Origin: Pezicula radicicola | Taxonomy: Eukaryota; Ascomycota; Leotiomycetes; Helotiales; Dermateaceae | Length of the DNA stretch: 64,000 nucleotides | Reading direction: 5' to 3' | Assembly: GCA_003008705.1 (NCBI GenBank) | Contig: PDUO01000019.1 | Coordinates: 864,552 to 928,551 of the forward strand | The notes under the pieces: model-generated | Databases searched by the model: none | The model's input: the letters and a program-made list of their open reading frames with translations, nothing else | Told to the model about the DNA's origin: nothing | Program-made: the position numbers and the translations under genes | Part shown: piece after piece, positions 1 through 11,070 of the stretch | Position numbering within the stretch: position 1 is the stretch's first letter | How the letters are laid out: each line of letters starts with the position of its first letter

Positions 1-1149
1 TCAACATCTACCACAACAGCAGCAGCAAACGGTATCAAGGAACGCTTTAACCCACTCGACCCATTTGGGATACTACCGACAACCTTACCATCGATCGCTT
101 TACCCTCAATTACATTGCCAGGAATTTCACTACCAACTGGTACTTCTACGGCAGCCGGAAGTAGCAGTACAACCGCAACCCAAGGAGCAAACTTTGCGGC
201 ACTTCTCCTCACAGCCCTTGGAGATATTGCATCCGGTCAAGGTATCACAGCTGCAGTGGATGATGCTCTTAATTCTGCTGAAGCATCCCTGGTTTCCAGC
301 TTACTTGACTCTTTTGGTGTCCAGGAGTACTATAGTCTGCATATTCAAAACATATGCGAGGGCAATTATTCAAATACAACTGATCCCGATGCCTCTGTGG
401 ATATCACAAGTTGCCCAACTTATGCGCAAGCTATCGCTAGTAAGTCACCCAAAGAAGATACAATTATTCGTACAGTTAGATCGTGTCACTTACTCTTCTC
501 CGCAGGTCTGAGAAAGAATAAAATCCCAAGCTCCTTAACAATAGCCACAACCAACATTACGGTCCCTATTTTAGCCGAACTTAGCGACGCAAGCAACACT
601 CTCACATATATAACCCTCCTCTTCGGAGTTATCTTCGCCTTCCTAATAATCAGCATCATCGGTAGTGGTACCCTAATGATTCTCTCCCTCGCCGGCATAT
701 TCTTTCCATCAAACAGACCCATCCTCTACACAGCTCTCTCAGCTTCTTCCTTAGGTTCCATTACCCGCCTCATAGATGCAATTACCATCACAGTAATCTC
801 CCAATCCATCAGCTCGATAGTCAACTCATTCGGTGACGGAGTAGGAGTCTCCTCAATAGCCGGTACCAAAATCATCATTTTCATCTGGGTGAGCTTCGTC
901 TGTGCTGTATTAACATATTTATACTGGCTCGCAATCTGGTTTGTAGAGTTTCGAGAGATCTCATACAAAGCGAGGAGAAGGACTCCGGATCAAATCGGAA
1001 ATTGGCGAGGTATTTGGCAGGAACTTCTTTCGGATATTATGTTGGAGAAGAGGAGACCGCCGATTAGGCCGAGTGAGAGTGCTATGTTTGCTTCTAAGCT
1101 TGAGGAGGGTGTTATTCAACCGAAGAGGACTAGCTATCATCAGATTTAG
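1..1149 (+). CDS. SUR7/PalI-family plasma membrane protein (5' end outside window)
   Basis: The reading frame is open from base 1, so the start codon lies upstream. The visible part has a Pro/Ser/Thr-rich lead, an extracellular segment with two cysteines (NICEGNYSNTT ... DITSCPTYA), and three hydrophobic segments near 600-690, 720-800 and 875-945, followed by a basic cytoplasmic tail. This order matches the fungal SUR7/PalI family (eisosome and pH-sensing membrane proteins); the first transmembrane segment is presumably off-window. An in-frame intron is likely at 440-505 (GTAAGT donor, TTCTCCGCAG acceptor, 66 nt): removing it keeps frame and drops a low-quality insert just before LRKNK. Which SUR7/PalI subgroup it belongs to cannot be told. 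Confidence 0.72.
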   Translation, partial: STSTTTAAANGIKERFNPLDPFGILPTTLPSIALPSITLPGISLPTGTSTAAGSSSTTATQGANFAALLLTALGDIASGQGITAAVDDALNSAEASLVSSLLDSFGVQEYYSLHIQNICEGNYSNTTDPDASVDITSCPTYAQAIASKSPKEDTIIRTVRSCHLLFSAGLRKNKIPSSLTIATTNITVPILAELSDASNTLTYITLLFGVIFAFLIISIIGSGTLMILSLAGIFFPSNRPILYTALSASSLGSITRLIDAITITVISQSISSIVNSFGDGVGVSSIAGTKIIIFIWVSFVCAVLTYLYWLAIWFVEFREISYKARRRTPDQIGNWRGIWQELLSDIMLEKRRPPIRPSESAMFASKLEEGVIQPKRTSYHQI

Positions 1150-2151
1150 TAGGTAGAATGGTGTTTGTAACCTAAGGAAGGCTGTGCTTTGTCGAAAATT
1201 TTTGCAAATTCATCTTTGGTTCTCGCTTAGTTGGACAGGAGTTCTGGTAAGCAAGCCATCCTGTGCTTGGTCTGGGTATTAACTATCCTAAGGGCAAGGG
1301 ATATGTTGGAATAATACTTTTGAACATGCTCTTGACCATTAGAGCTTACTGCGTATTCGTGGAAGGAGCTTGGCATATGGACATACGAGTACGTCATCCT
1401 TCTTTTCTTGCTAGTGTTGTTTGCTGTGGGAGGGATGTGTCGTTTTAGATGGATGGTTTTAATCTGACTTAATTACAAGGAAGAACCATTTGTCGAGATA
1501 ATCATGCTGAATTGCCTTTGCTCTTACCTTGGCTTTCGTCTAAAATAGGGGTTAGGGGGTGGTCTTGGTGGCGGAGTACTACCCCTTGCTAGTGCCCATG
1601 GTGTTCGCTCTTCAAATGAGACGCGTCGTAAGTATCAACGCGCTTCCTTCTCAACCTCATTCACCATTCTACGAGTATCCTAACTCGCTCTACACAACTT
1701 AGTAAAATCCTCCTTAGTAGCAAAGGCTAAGTGAGGTGTGTTAGAAATAGGTAGTGTGTAGGCTGCCAAGCAGTCCTCGGCTATTCAAGAAAGGACATGC
1801 GACACGGGAACGATTTAAAGTAAATAAATGCTGCCGACAACCACGAGGCAAGTTCGCAGCCGCGTTGCAAATATCGTGAGTAGAATATTGCTCTAAGAAT
1901 GCAAATGCCCAGCCAATATTTCGACTAGGCGCTGGTCAGAATGGACCTCGTTCGTGCGTTCTCAAAAGACGTCAAGCCACCCTGCCTAGTTCATTACACT
2001 GATAGGTCAGCTGCTCGGTGAGGTTTCTGGGCCCCAGCAGAGCTGAACAGCCTCAATAATTACGGCCTCTCTTCTCAAAATCTGGCAAGAATGGGATTCA
2101 TCTCACCTGCAAGCCGCGAGAGGGTACTCTCCGTCTCCTCGAAACCGCGAG
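1150..2151. other. Intergenic, no gene seen
   Basis: 3' flank of the SUR7/PalI gene and upstream region of the STAND NTPase gene. No convincing ORF, tRNA or repeat was seen; short open frames here lack protein-like composition. Confidence 0.5.
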
Positions 2152-5058
2152 ATGCTCGATCCCATCACAGCAGTTTCCCTTGCCGGGACCGTGGTGCAAT
2201 TTGTGGACTTCAGCACCAAATTAATTACCAAAGGCTACGAAGTTTACCAATCAATTGACGGGGCCACAGTCGAGAACCGCGAACTAGAAGTTGTGGCAAT
2301 GAGCCTCCAGAAACACATTGGCATTTTATCGAGATCGTCTCGCGAAATATCTACCTCGAGGACGGGAGATGAGAAGGCGTTGAAAGGTCTATTTGATACT
2401 TGCCAAGCAGTTGCGAAGGAATTACTTGAGGTTCTCCATCGCATCAAGGTCCAGGGCACCAACCGCAAGTGGAAGAGTGTCCAACAGGCATTGAAGAGCT
2501 ATTGGAGCCAGGAGAAAATTGATGGCCTAGAGAAACGCATATCAAGGTTAAGAGAGCAGATTGCATTCCATCTCCTCGGGATTCTAAGGTAACCCAGCTC
2601 CGGCCAGTTCTTTTCAGATCACTCTGCTTTGGATATCGCATGTGCTAAGATTTTGCTCAGCAAGGGCCAGTTCACAAGCCTCGAGATTTTACAAAAGCAG
2701 AATGAAGAACTTCAAATGCAGATCGAGGGAGATAATGACCGCGTAATGAAGGAGCTAAAAATCATCTCAAGCATCCAGAAGGAAAACTGGCAGGCGGATA
2801 ACGAGCAAGATGTTCTCCGCGTATCAACAATGCTCTCCGACATGGCAAAGGGAGACCTGAAGTTCACGCTTCGGCGCCGGCTGGCCCATAGTTTGAGATA
2901 TTCTCAAATGCAGGACCGTCACTCGGGAATTGCTGAGGCACACGCAGAGACATACAAGTGGCTTTTCGAGACGGACGGCGTTGGCCTTGGTAAGGACTTG
3001 AGACACTGGCTCAGAAATCAGAATGGTATATTTTGGGTTACTGGTAAACCTGGATCTGGCAAATCAACCTTGATGAAGTATCTCAGTGGACACAAAGTCA
3101 CACGGACAATCCTTGCTGCGTGGGCTGAACCCAACAAACTAATTACCAGTCACTTCTACTTCTGGAACCCCGGTGCTGCAATTCAGAAGTCACAACTTGG
3201 ACTACTACGAACGCTATTATATGAGATTCTTAGTCAATGCCCAGATCTAATATCTGCTGTTTTACCTTTGCGCTGGCAATCTTATAAACTGTTTGGAGGT
3301 GACCTCCATGCCTGGACACTTCAAGAGCTCTATGAAGCTTTTCATCTCTTGAGGCTACAGAAAAACACCTTTCTAAAGTTTTGTTTTTTTATAGATGGCT
3401 TGGACGAGTTCGATGGGAGCCACACTGACCTGATCAAGGTTGTCCAATCACTAGCCTCCGCGGATAATATCAAAATTTGCGCCTCTAGTCGGGAATGGAA
3501 TGTCTTCGAGGATGCATTTGCTTCTTGTCCTAAGCTTTTGATGCAAAATGTCACTCGCACTGATATTGCAATGTATGCTGAGACAGAGCTCGGTCAAAAC
3601 GCACATTTCAAGCTATTAACACAATCCGAACCGGACCGCGCTCCTGAACTGATTTCCGAGATTGTCAATAAAGCCTCCGGTGTCTTTCTTTGGGTCTTCC
3701 TTGTGGTTCGGTCCTTGAAAGAAGGCCTCAGCAATGCGGACCGGATTGGTGATCTGCAACGCCGGCTCAATGCACTTCCCACCGACTTGGAGAACTATTT
3801 TGCATATATTCTAAAAAGCACAGATAGCTTTTATTTCACACAAGCTACGCAACTCTTCCGTTTGGTCTTGGAAGCAACAGAGCCATTGTCCTTGCTTACG
3901 CTGTCATTCTGCGATGAAGAGGATCCTAATTTTGCCATCGAGATGGATGTGAAGAGCTTCACCATTCCTGAAATTACAGCTCGTTGCGAGGCAATGAGAC
4001 GTAGGTTGAATAGTCGTTGTAAAGGCCTGCTGGAGATTAGACGGAGGGGAGGCGAACAGTGGCTTCTTGACGATATAGACCAGCGACCAAATTCTGTGGT
4101 TGACTTCCTTCATCGCACTGTCAGAGACTTCCTAGACACCGCAACTATCTACCGTCAATTCGTCGCCGTCGACAGTGACACTTTTAACTGTTACATAGTC
4201 TTGCTACGGGCTCATGTGGCAATGATAAAGGGACTCAAAGTCAGGCAAACCAAGGCAAGCGACGTGCGAAACCGATGGAGGACAATTGTTGCAGAGTTTG
4301 TTGTCCCCGTCTTAGGTTATGCTAAGCAGGCAGAGGAGAGTACTGGAGTGGCGCAGACCGATTTGCTCGATGAGACAGACAGAGCTTTAGCTGTCATTGA
4401 CGAGAATGAGGAGCGCGCGGACGAATCTGATGTCAGGACTCATTGGTCGAGGCATTATTACTGTGACTGTCACGAAGACGAGTCTCAGCTGTCTTTCTTG
4501 GACGTCGCTGTACAATGGGGTCTCCAGAAGTACGTCGAAGAAAAGTTTCGCGAGCTCCCCATGCCAATTGGTAACATCTTCTTGGTTTTCGCGCTCTTCA
4601 AAAAGCCAGCTCACGGGCCAGAAGCATTGAAAAACAAACCATGCATCAAGCTGGTTCAAGTCATCCTCGAACATGGTGCAGACCCCAATGAAAGTTATAA
4701 GGGATGGCCTGATCACGATCGTCGTAGTATCTGGGAACTCACTCTGAGTCGACTAAGTTCATCAGGATCCTCAATCCAAAAGCCACAGGAATGGATTGAG
4801 ATCGTGGAGCTTATGATCCTTCACAATGCTGATCCTTCAATAACCTTCTCGGGAGGAAAGTCGCCAATTCGATTACTTAGGGAAGCGTTTCCTAGCCTCG
4901 GACCTGATGCTTTAGATAAGTTGAGCGTTATGTTGGATGAGGGCTTAGCTAAGAAGAATGATCTCTCGACTGCACAGGGTATGATATCTTTAACATCTAC
5001 TGAAAAGGTAAATTATAAGCGACAAGGTCTTTTGCGTAGCTTCTTTTGTTGGTACTAG
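2152..5058 (+). CDS. STAND NTPase with NACHT-type P-loop (fungal NLR-like protein)
   Basis: Joined as 2152..2588 and 2661..5058 (944 aa). The in-frame TAA at 2590 lies inside a 72-nt intron, 2589-2660: GTAACC donor, GCTAAG branch, TTTTGCTCAG acceptor; the frame is kept. Residues 1-145 (LDPITAVSLAGTVVQFVDF...) resemble the N-terminal helical domain found on fungal STAND proteins. Walker A is GKPGSGKST at about residues 274-282, and Walker B is FFIDGLDE near 390. The region after it fits NACHT plus a C-terminal helical extension (DUF7791-type layout). No WD40, TPR or long ankyrin array follows, although 'VILEHGADPNESYKG' and 'LMILHNADPSITF' near 4660 and 4815 look like isolated ankyrin-type helices. 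Such proteins act in fungal heterokaryon or innate immune responses as a family; the specific role is unknown. A last intron at 5008-5072 would give a different tail (ending VRIVWIA). Confidence 0.82.
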
Positions 5059-6121
5059 TAGGTGGATTGCAGGTTCGTATTGTTTGGATCGCTTGACGCC
5101 GAGTTTTCTCTCGTCTGTTTTATATTGGGGTTATAAGGAACATCTTTGTTTTATAGGCGTTAGGTGTTACAATACCTTTCTTTTTCTTTGGGAATACATG
5201 TTTATTTTATATAGTTGTGAGAGAAATAGTCTTGAATGAGGCAAGACTATAGATGTAATTATCATTATTGAGTATTATTTAATAAGAAGCTCTCAGCAAG
5301 TGTTTTACTAGCTTAGAAGAACATTAACAGTAAAATATCAATATTCAGAATTACTTGAACAGCCAAAGTAGGGCGTATCCTAGTAAAGCCATCCACTATC
5401 ACAACTGCAGTCTCCGTTTCCCACGAACCACTGTCGTAGATTTAAGTCATCACAGTGTTGATGTAGTAATTGAATTCTTGACTCGAGTTCTCGACCCGAA
5501 CTGATGAATGAAAACAAGGGGTTTTGATGATTTATCAGCTATCAATCCGAGATACGACTTGGTTTCATTAACTCCATCTTATTTTCTCCATCGAACCAAT
5601 GCACAGATGACTAGTAATTGTATCTGGGCGCTGAGGACAACATAGAACTTCCGAGGCAGTGATACGGAAGGTACATTGTTACTTGGTATTTGGAAGCAGC
5701 TCGCATTCCTTGGGGATGGGAGAATGTCGTTGGCCAACAGTTTTCTGCTTAATACGGTATGTGGTATCGCTTAAATGCAACTCGCCACTCTTTAGGATAG
5801 GGGAAGGTGCTTAACCAACAGTTGTCTGCGTAGTACGGCGTACATTGCCGAGTTAATCGCGTTCTTTATGAATTGGGATGCTCGCATTCGTGTGGATTCG
5901 CTCGGATTCGCTGCGAATATTTTTTGCTAACTGTATTACCACATAACACCCCACCCCACAGTTACAGTACGTGAACAATTCTAGTTCGGCCGTTTCGGGG
6001 GGGATGCTGCACAGAAGCGCTATAAAGTATATAGATGGAGGCTCCTCTGTGTCAAAAATAAAAAACTATTCATTCAAACCAACTTCATTCTACAATTACA
6101 AAACACAAGCTTATCAGTAAC
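5059..6121. other. Intergenic with imperfect tandem duplication
   Basis: Contains two diverged copies of a ~63-bp unit, about 5700-5762 and 5790-5852, sharing CCAACAGTT-TCTGC and a T-GTACGG-like end. A GGATTCGCT direct repeat lies near 5890. The stretch at 6020-6120 (TATAAAG then a C/A-rich leader) is a plausible core promoter and 5'UTR for the oxidoreductase gene starting at 6122. Confidence 0.4.
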
Positions 6122-7232
6122 ATGAGTTCTCAAAAAGTCCTTCTCCTCGGTGCCACAGGCCAAACTGGTGGATCTATTCTCAATGGTCTACTGAAGCATG
6201 GTGGATTCGTAAGTATCCTCATATATAAGCAACCGAATTTTGAAATAAAGACTAAGCGTTCAACAGGAATTAGAGGCTCTGGTTCGCCCGTCTTCGGCGG
6301 GAAAGCCCGACGTTGCAAAGCTCAAGGAACGCGGTGTGAAGATTCGCATTGGCGATATTAGCGGTCCTACAGAAGAGCTGGTTAAGCTACTCCAAGGATT
6401 CGATACCGTTATCAGTGCCATCGATGCCGGGAATCAACTCGCGCAAATCTCTCTCGCTACTGCAGCAAAGGAAGCTGGCATCAAACGATTCGTACCTTGT
6501 GGTTTCATCACTATCTGTCCCCCAAAAGGTGTCTTGACGCTTCGAGATCAGAAAGAGGACGTCTACAACCACATCAAGAAGATCAACTTGCCGTACACCT
6601 TCATCGATGTTGGCTATTGGCATCAATTATCCTTTCCCACATTACCATCCGGGAAGGTAGATTATGCTGCTCTTAGAAAGCCAACTGATGTCATCCACTC
6701 TGATGGAAAAGCACCAAATCTACTCACGGATCTACGTGACGTTGGCACATTTGTTGCTCAGATTGTTTCTGATGAGAGGACCTTGAATAAGCAGGTGGTG
6801 ACTTGGAGTGATGAGTTGTCCGAAAACGAAATCTATAGCATGATGGAGGAAGTTTCGGGCGAGAAACTCACTACGAAGAATGTGAGTTCTTCATTTCTTT
6901 CATCGCTGATTAAAAGGATAGCATGGACATGAGCTGACAATATGGGAAAGGTATCTGCTGAGGAAACCACGACCAGTGCTGAGCGATTCACTAAGCTCTG
7001 GATCGAAGAGCCCTCCAACGTGATGTACAAATATGGAGCTCTTAGTGCTCAGTATGATTACAGTAAGTATGTTAGAGTCGACAATACGCTAGAAAAAGCC
7101 AAGTATTTGGGATATCTCGATGTGAGGGAGTTGTATCCAGATTTGAAGCCAATCTCGTTCAGGGATTTCTTGAAAGAGTTACTGGAGGGGACTATTGTGA
7201 AGCCTTATGCAAATCTGACCTTGCCAGAGTAG
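6122..7232 (+). CDS. NmrA-like / isoflavone-reductase-family NAD(P)-binding oxidoreductase
   Basis: Exons 6122..6208, 6267..6881 and 6951..7232 give 327 aa. Introns are 58 nt (GTAAGT...CAACAG) and 69 nt (GTGAGT, CTGAC branch, GGGAAAG acceptor). The N-terminus has the Rossmann motif GATGQTGG (residues 10-17); exon 2 starts ELEALVRPSSAGKPDV, as in the PCBER/isoflavone-reductase branch of the NmrA superfamily. The central RDQKEDVYNHIKKINLPYTF and the tail YSKYVRVDNTLEKAKYLGY are typical of the common fungal family of about 310-330 aa. The substrate is unknown; these are usually small-molecule reductases in secondary or detoxifying metabolism. No cluster partners are adjacent. Confidence 0.88.
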
Positions 7233-7627
7233 ATTGATGTTAAGCTTGGAACGGGTTTCAATACAAGTATTTGTCCCGCCCAAAATCACCAAAGAAATTC
7301 ACATAAGCTCTCTTTCAAATAGCCTGAAGGTGCCATATACACTAATTTTTGTTCCTGGAGAAAGGAGTGTAGGTATGCTCAATGCGCACTTCCAAGCGTT
7401 GACCTAGCTACCCCGCCCCCCCCCTTTCTTAAACGAGGAATGCGCGCGCATGGCTTTCAAGCTCAAGTTGTTCTCGCTACTAAATTTATGACGTACCTGC
7501 TTTCCCAAGGACGCCGACACCTGCTGCGTCCACGACAAAAAGCAACTTCGACTTCGAAGCTCTACAAACCATCTTCCCTTAATAAATCAAAACTCGGAGC
7601 TTAAAGACACCAACAGTCGCAGCAAAG
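7233..7627. other. Intergenic (promoter of the RRT8/EI24-type gene)
   Basis: 395 bp holding the 3' flank of the oxidoreductase and the upstream region of the next gene. A nine-base C run occurs near 7417. No ORF of interest. Confidence 0.4.
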
Positions 7628-8998
7628 ATGTCAAGCACCGTCGATTCTGCTGCTACCAAGGCCAAAGAGGTCGCGTGAGTTACCTCCTTGAAATGCTCAT
7701 TGAATGACGATGCCAATCTTGGTCCTCGAACTTCCCATAGTAATGAGTTGAATGCTGATAAAGTTCTACTCAGGGTCGAGGATTTCAACAAGGCGAAGGA
7801 GTTGGCACACTCTGCTGCGAAATCTGGTGCTTATCTGTATCCCATCAGAGGCATATTCTACTTCATCAGTCACCGCTCGTTATGGAAACCCCTTCTCTCA
7901 AGACTCATGCCAACTGTGAGCCTCTACCTTGGTGTTACGATCTTCATGTTTGTGGTAGCATACCTGCCACAACTTGCTGTCCTCATCTTCGTTAACGGCC
8001 CGCTTGCTGCTTTCACCACGATTCTCCTCACCCTTTCCGAATCTTCGACACTGAGCACCGTCCTCGCGAAGACTTTCCTTATACAAGATGCTCTGATCGA
8101 CACATTTGATGGAACTCTTCTTGCAAAGAACGAGGCGGGCATTGTATCTGAGGGTCGTCAATTGAAGTCTGGCAGTGATCCGATCGCCAAGTTGGGTAAG
8201 TTGCTCAAGTCGCCTTTCGAGAGATTCACACCCAAGGCTTTGGTCAGATATGTCATGTATCTCCCTTTGAACTTCATACCAGGTATTTGAGACCGTCCTA
8301 AAAACCTGAGCGCAACGCTGACGAGCCTAGTTGTGGGAACTGTCATGTTCGTTTTTATCCAAGGTCGCGCCCGAGGCAAAACCGCACACGCACGGGTAAG
8401 AGAGTTTTCCAAAAATAGAAAAGATGAAGCTTACATGTGACTCGAAAGTACTTTCAACTCAAGAAGATGTCGAAATCCGAACAACAAGCGTGGTTGCATG
8501 AAAATGCCGGCCCTTACACCTCGTAAGTCAGCCTCAATATATATCACACGGTGGCTGAAAATAATCCCAATTTGTCGAGTGGAAAGTTCCATCGAGGTCT
8601 GTGCAGTTCTATGTACTGTCCGTGCTATAAAGGGATAGGAAAGCCCAAATCTGACAGAATTTTGACCTTTGATGTCATCGTCTTTTCATTTCGCATCTCT
8701 GCCTCCTTTGAGAAACCAAGTCCACTGACGGCGACACGCAGATTTGGTCTTGTCGCTACCCTTCTCGAACTAGTCCCAATTGCATCTATCTTGTTCAGCT
8801 TCACAAACACAGGTAATATTGCAACTTCCTAGCAAGATCTTGCTTGCCATTGAGCGCTAACAAATCTCAGTTGGAGCTGCACTCTGGGCTGCAGATATCG
8901 AAGCAGCGAGTTCCCCAGTAGATCTCAGAATGACCAACATCAACACAACTGCACCCAAGTTGCGTGAGGCTGCAAATAGCGCAAATAAATCTGAGTAG
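7628..8998 (+). CDS. RRT8/LDS-like (EI24-type) multi-pass membrane protein
   Basis: Six exons: 7628..7674, 7774..8282, 8331..8395, 8449..8522, 8742..8812, 8871..8998; 297 aa with frame kept at every junction. Introns are 99, 48, 53, 219 and 58 nt; the last has a perfect GCTAAC branch. The product reads MSSTVDSAATKAKEVA-VEDF..., then YPIRGIFYFISHRSLWKPLL, a long hydrophobic pair, an ETF-like soluble loop (NEAGIVSEGRQL), another hairpin (MYLPLNFIP-VVGTVMFVFIQG), YFQLKKMSKSEQQAW and a final membrane segment FGLVATLLELVPIASILF. The motif order matches the fungal RRT8/Lds1/Lds2 group related to EI24/CysZ-like proteins, linked in yeast to lipid droplets and spore wall. The role here is inferred from family only. 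Most of the 5' and 3' exons are too short to show as open frames. Confidence 0.75.
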
Positions 8999-11070
8999 AA
9001 GAGAGAGCCGCTGCAAGGGTCCGGAGTGAGCGATACCCGTCCTCTCGCGAAGCTGCATCAATTTCGCTCTGTGTGACTGTACCGCCTTGCTCGAGGCACA
9101 AAACCGCCACGACTCTAACTTGGCCACCACTGCTGCTCGATGGCATGATTTGAAAGAATTGCACGATTTTTGTTTGCTTGTTTCAGTGACTTTTGCAGCG
9201 CGGTGTTTGTATCGATAGAAACAATACCATAATCCTTAGTAGATTTTGATCGACAGCTTTAATGCATGCAGGTGTCAGGGACGTCTGCACACATCAAGGA
9301 AGTGCATATTGGGCCGTTAATTCTGAGACTCTCTTATTTCCTGTGATGCAGTTTAAATAGGTGAGCCGCAAATCCTTCCGTAAGGTAATTCCAGCCATCA
9401 CTGATAATGAGACAATAAAGAAGTTAGTTACATCATATTGGAAGGCGCTTTTCTTTCTTTTGATGCCGCAATGATGGCTCGCTCCATCGCAACCGATCTT
9501 CGGGAGGGTGGATGATGGATTAAGCTTGAATTCAAAAGTGCTGATCACAAACGCAGGTAGGACAGAACACACTAGCCAATGCCTTGCAGCAAGCTGCATC
9601 TCGCCATGCCGGATCATCGCTTGGGATTTCCGTTACATATGTTTCTCGGGAACAGCCAATACCAGTGCTCGAGTCACGTTGCTACCAACGGTGCCCGTAA
9701 TGTCGAGGCACAGTCGAGGTACCGAGCTGCCAATTAGTTAGTGCTACCTGTCAGTTGGGGCCCGTCAAACCTGCGTTTACAAGGAGAAGTGCTTTTTGAC
9801 GTTGTTTTTGTCATGCAGCAAGGCTGGCTGATTACCTGTCTCACTTACACAATCGTAGTCGCCTCTCTGGTTCGAGTTTGGATTTCTCTCTTTAAGAGTT
9901 ATTAGGCGTGATTCTGCAAATCAATAACAACTTCAATCATGGGGCTTGCGGGACAGGAAGTCAACATCCTCCCATTTCAATATTGTTATCGTATCTGCAA
10001 AAACCATGCAGGATATCAAATCAAGTGCTACGAGATAAACATCTACTGCAGGAACGCCATAGCAGGTGGGACAGTGCAGCGTTGGTAGCCAAACGGGCCT
10101 CGTCAATCGACGGGAAGAAAGTTGCCTCCTGCACCTAAAGAGGTGGTGTAACACTACGGAAACTTTGGGGCCAATCTGGGAAATCAGTCAGATAGATAAT
10201 TAATTCTGCTTTAGACTCTCTGTGAGGACTCACATGAGATGAGATGGGATACAGCGGACAGTAGGATGCCGCCAGGCCGAGAGGCTCACTGCGGGATCGA
10301 CTGGACTCCCTGTGGAGATCCTTGAGGTAGGTAGAAAGGTGTAGGGACCTTAGTGTGGCTCCCCACGCAAGTAAACCCCGTTCGGCTACCCGCCCTACAG
10401 TCTCTCAATGAAACAGCAAAGCAAGGCATCACGACATCGTCACCTGAAGCTCATTATTCTGATAAACCTTAGTAAGGTTGGTGTAGCATCGTGCGCTTCC
10501 ACAGCTGACTTTGCCTTTCGCCGTGACCTTTTCGGGCCGTCAAGTAGAGTGTTGTTGATCTTTTTTTGGCGACGACGACCTCGCTTCCTTCCCCTTTTGC
10601 TTCGAGGCGGGTCCGTAGGCTCTCAACACTCTAGAACCTAGCCCAGCTATTGGGAGAGCAAGGCTAGGAGCCTTAGCTGCATGTCACGTCCCATCGTCCA
10701 GCTATATCTTCTTCTTCGTGCTCCCCAAACCCGTTTTCACTTCTTCACCTCACCTTCACTTTGTCTCGTCCGACAATCTCTTCGGGTTGGCGTCCTGGTC
10801 TTCGAAGAGCTTCACCTTCAGCCATACTAACCCCAATTACAGAAACCTGCTGTCTTCGGTCTCTACCCAGCTTTGAAAGCATTACATTCGTTTCCTGTCA
10901 TCCACTCCAAGCTGCACCTTCTATGACAGCAGTCTCTCCGTAAGTCCATCACGTTACCAACCCTTCACCTCACCTCACTTCCACGCACGGCAGCTGCTTT
11001 CCAATGAATCTCCTGCACATGGATTGCACGCTGTCGAGTACCTTCTGACGCGTTCTGCTTCCAGTTTAAG
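8999..11070. other. 2-kb intergenic region, no gene seen
   Basis: No ORF with protein-like features on either strand. From 10680 on, the DNA becomes C/T-rich, as in promoters and leaders of highly expressed fungal genes. A possible intron in the leader runs from about 10939 (GTAAGT) toward the ATG at 11071. Confidence 0.4.

Noticed and set aside
2590..2592. In-frame stop in the STAND NTPase gene suggesting a pseudogene
   Set aside because: It lies inside a well-formed 72-nt intron (2589-2660) with branch and acceptor that restores the frame.
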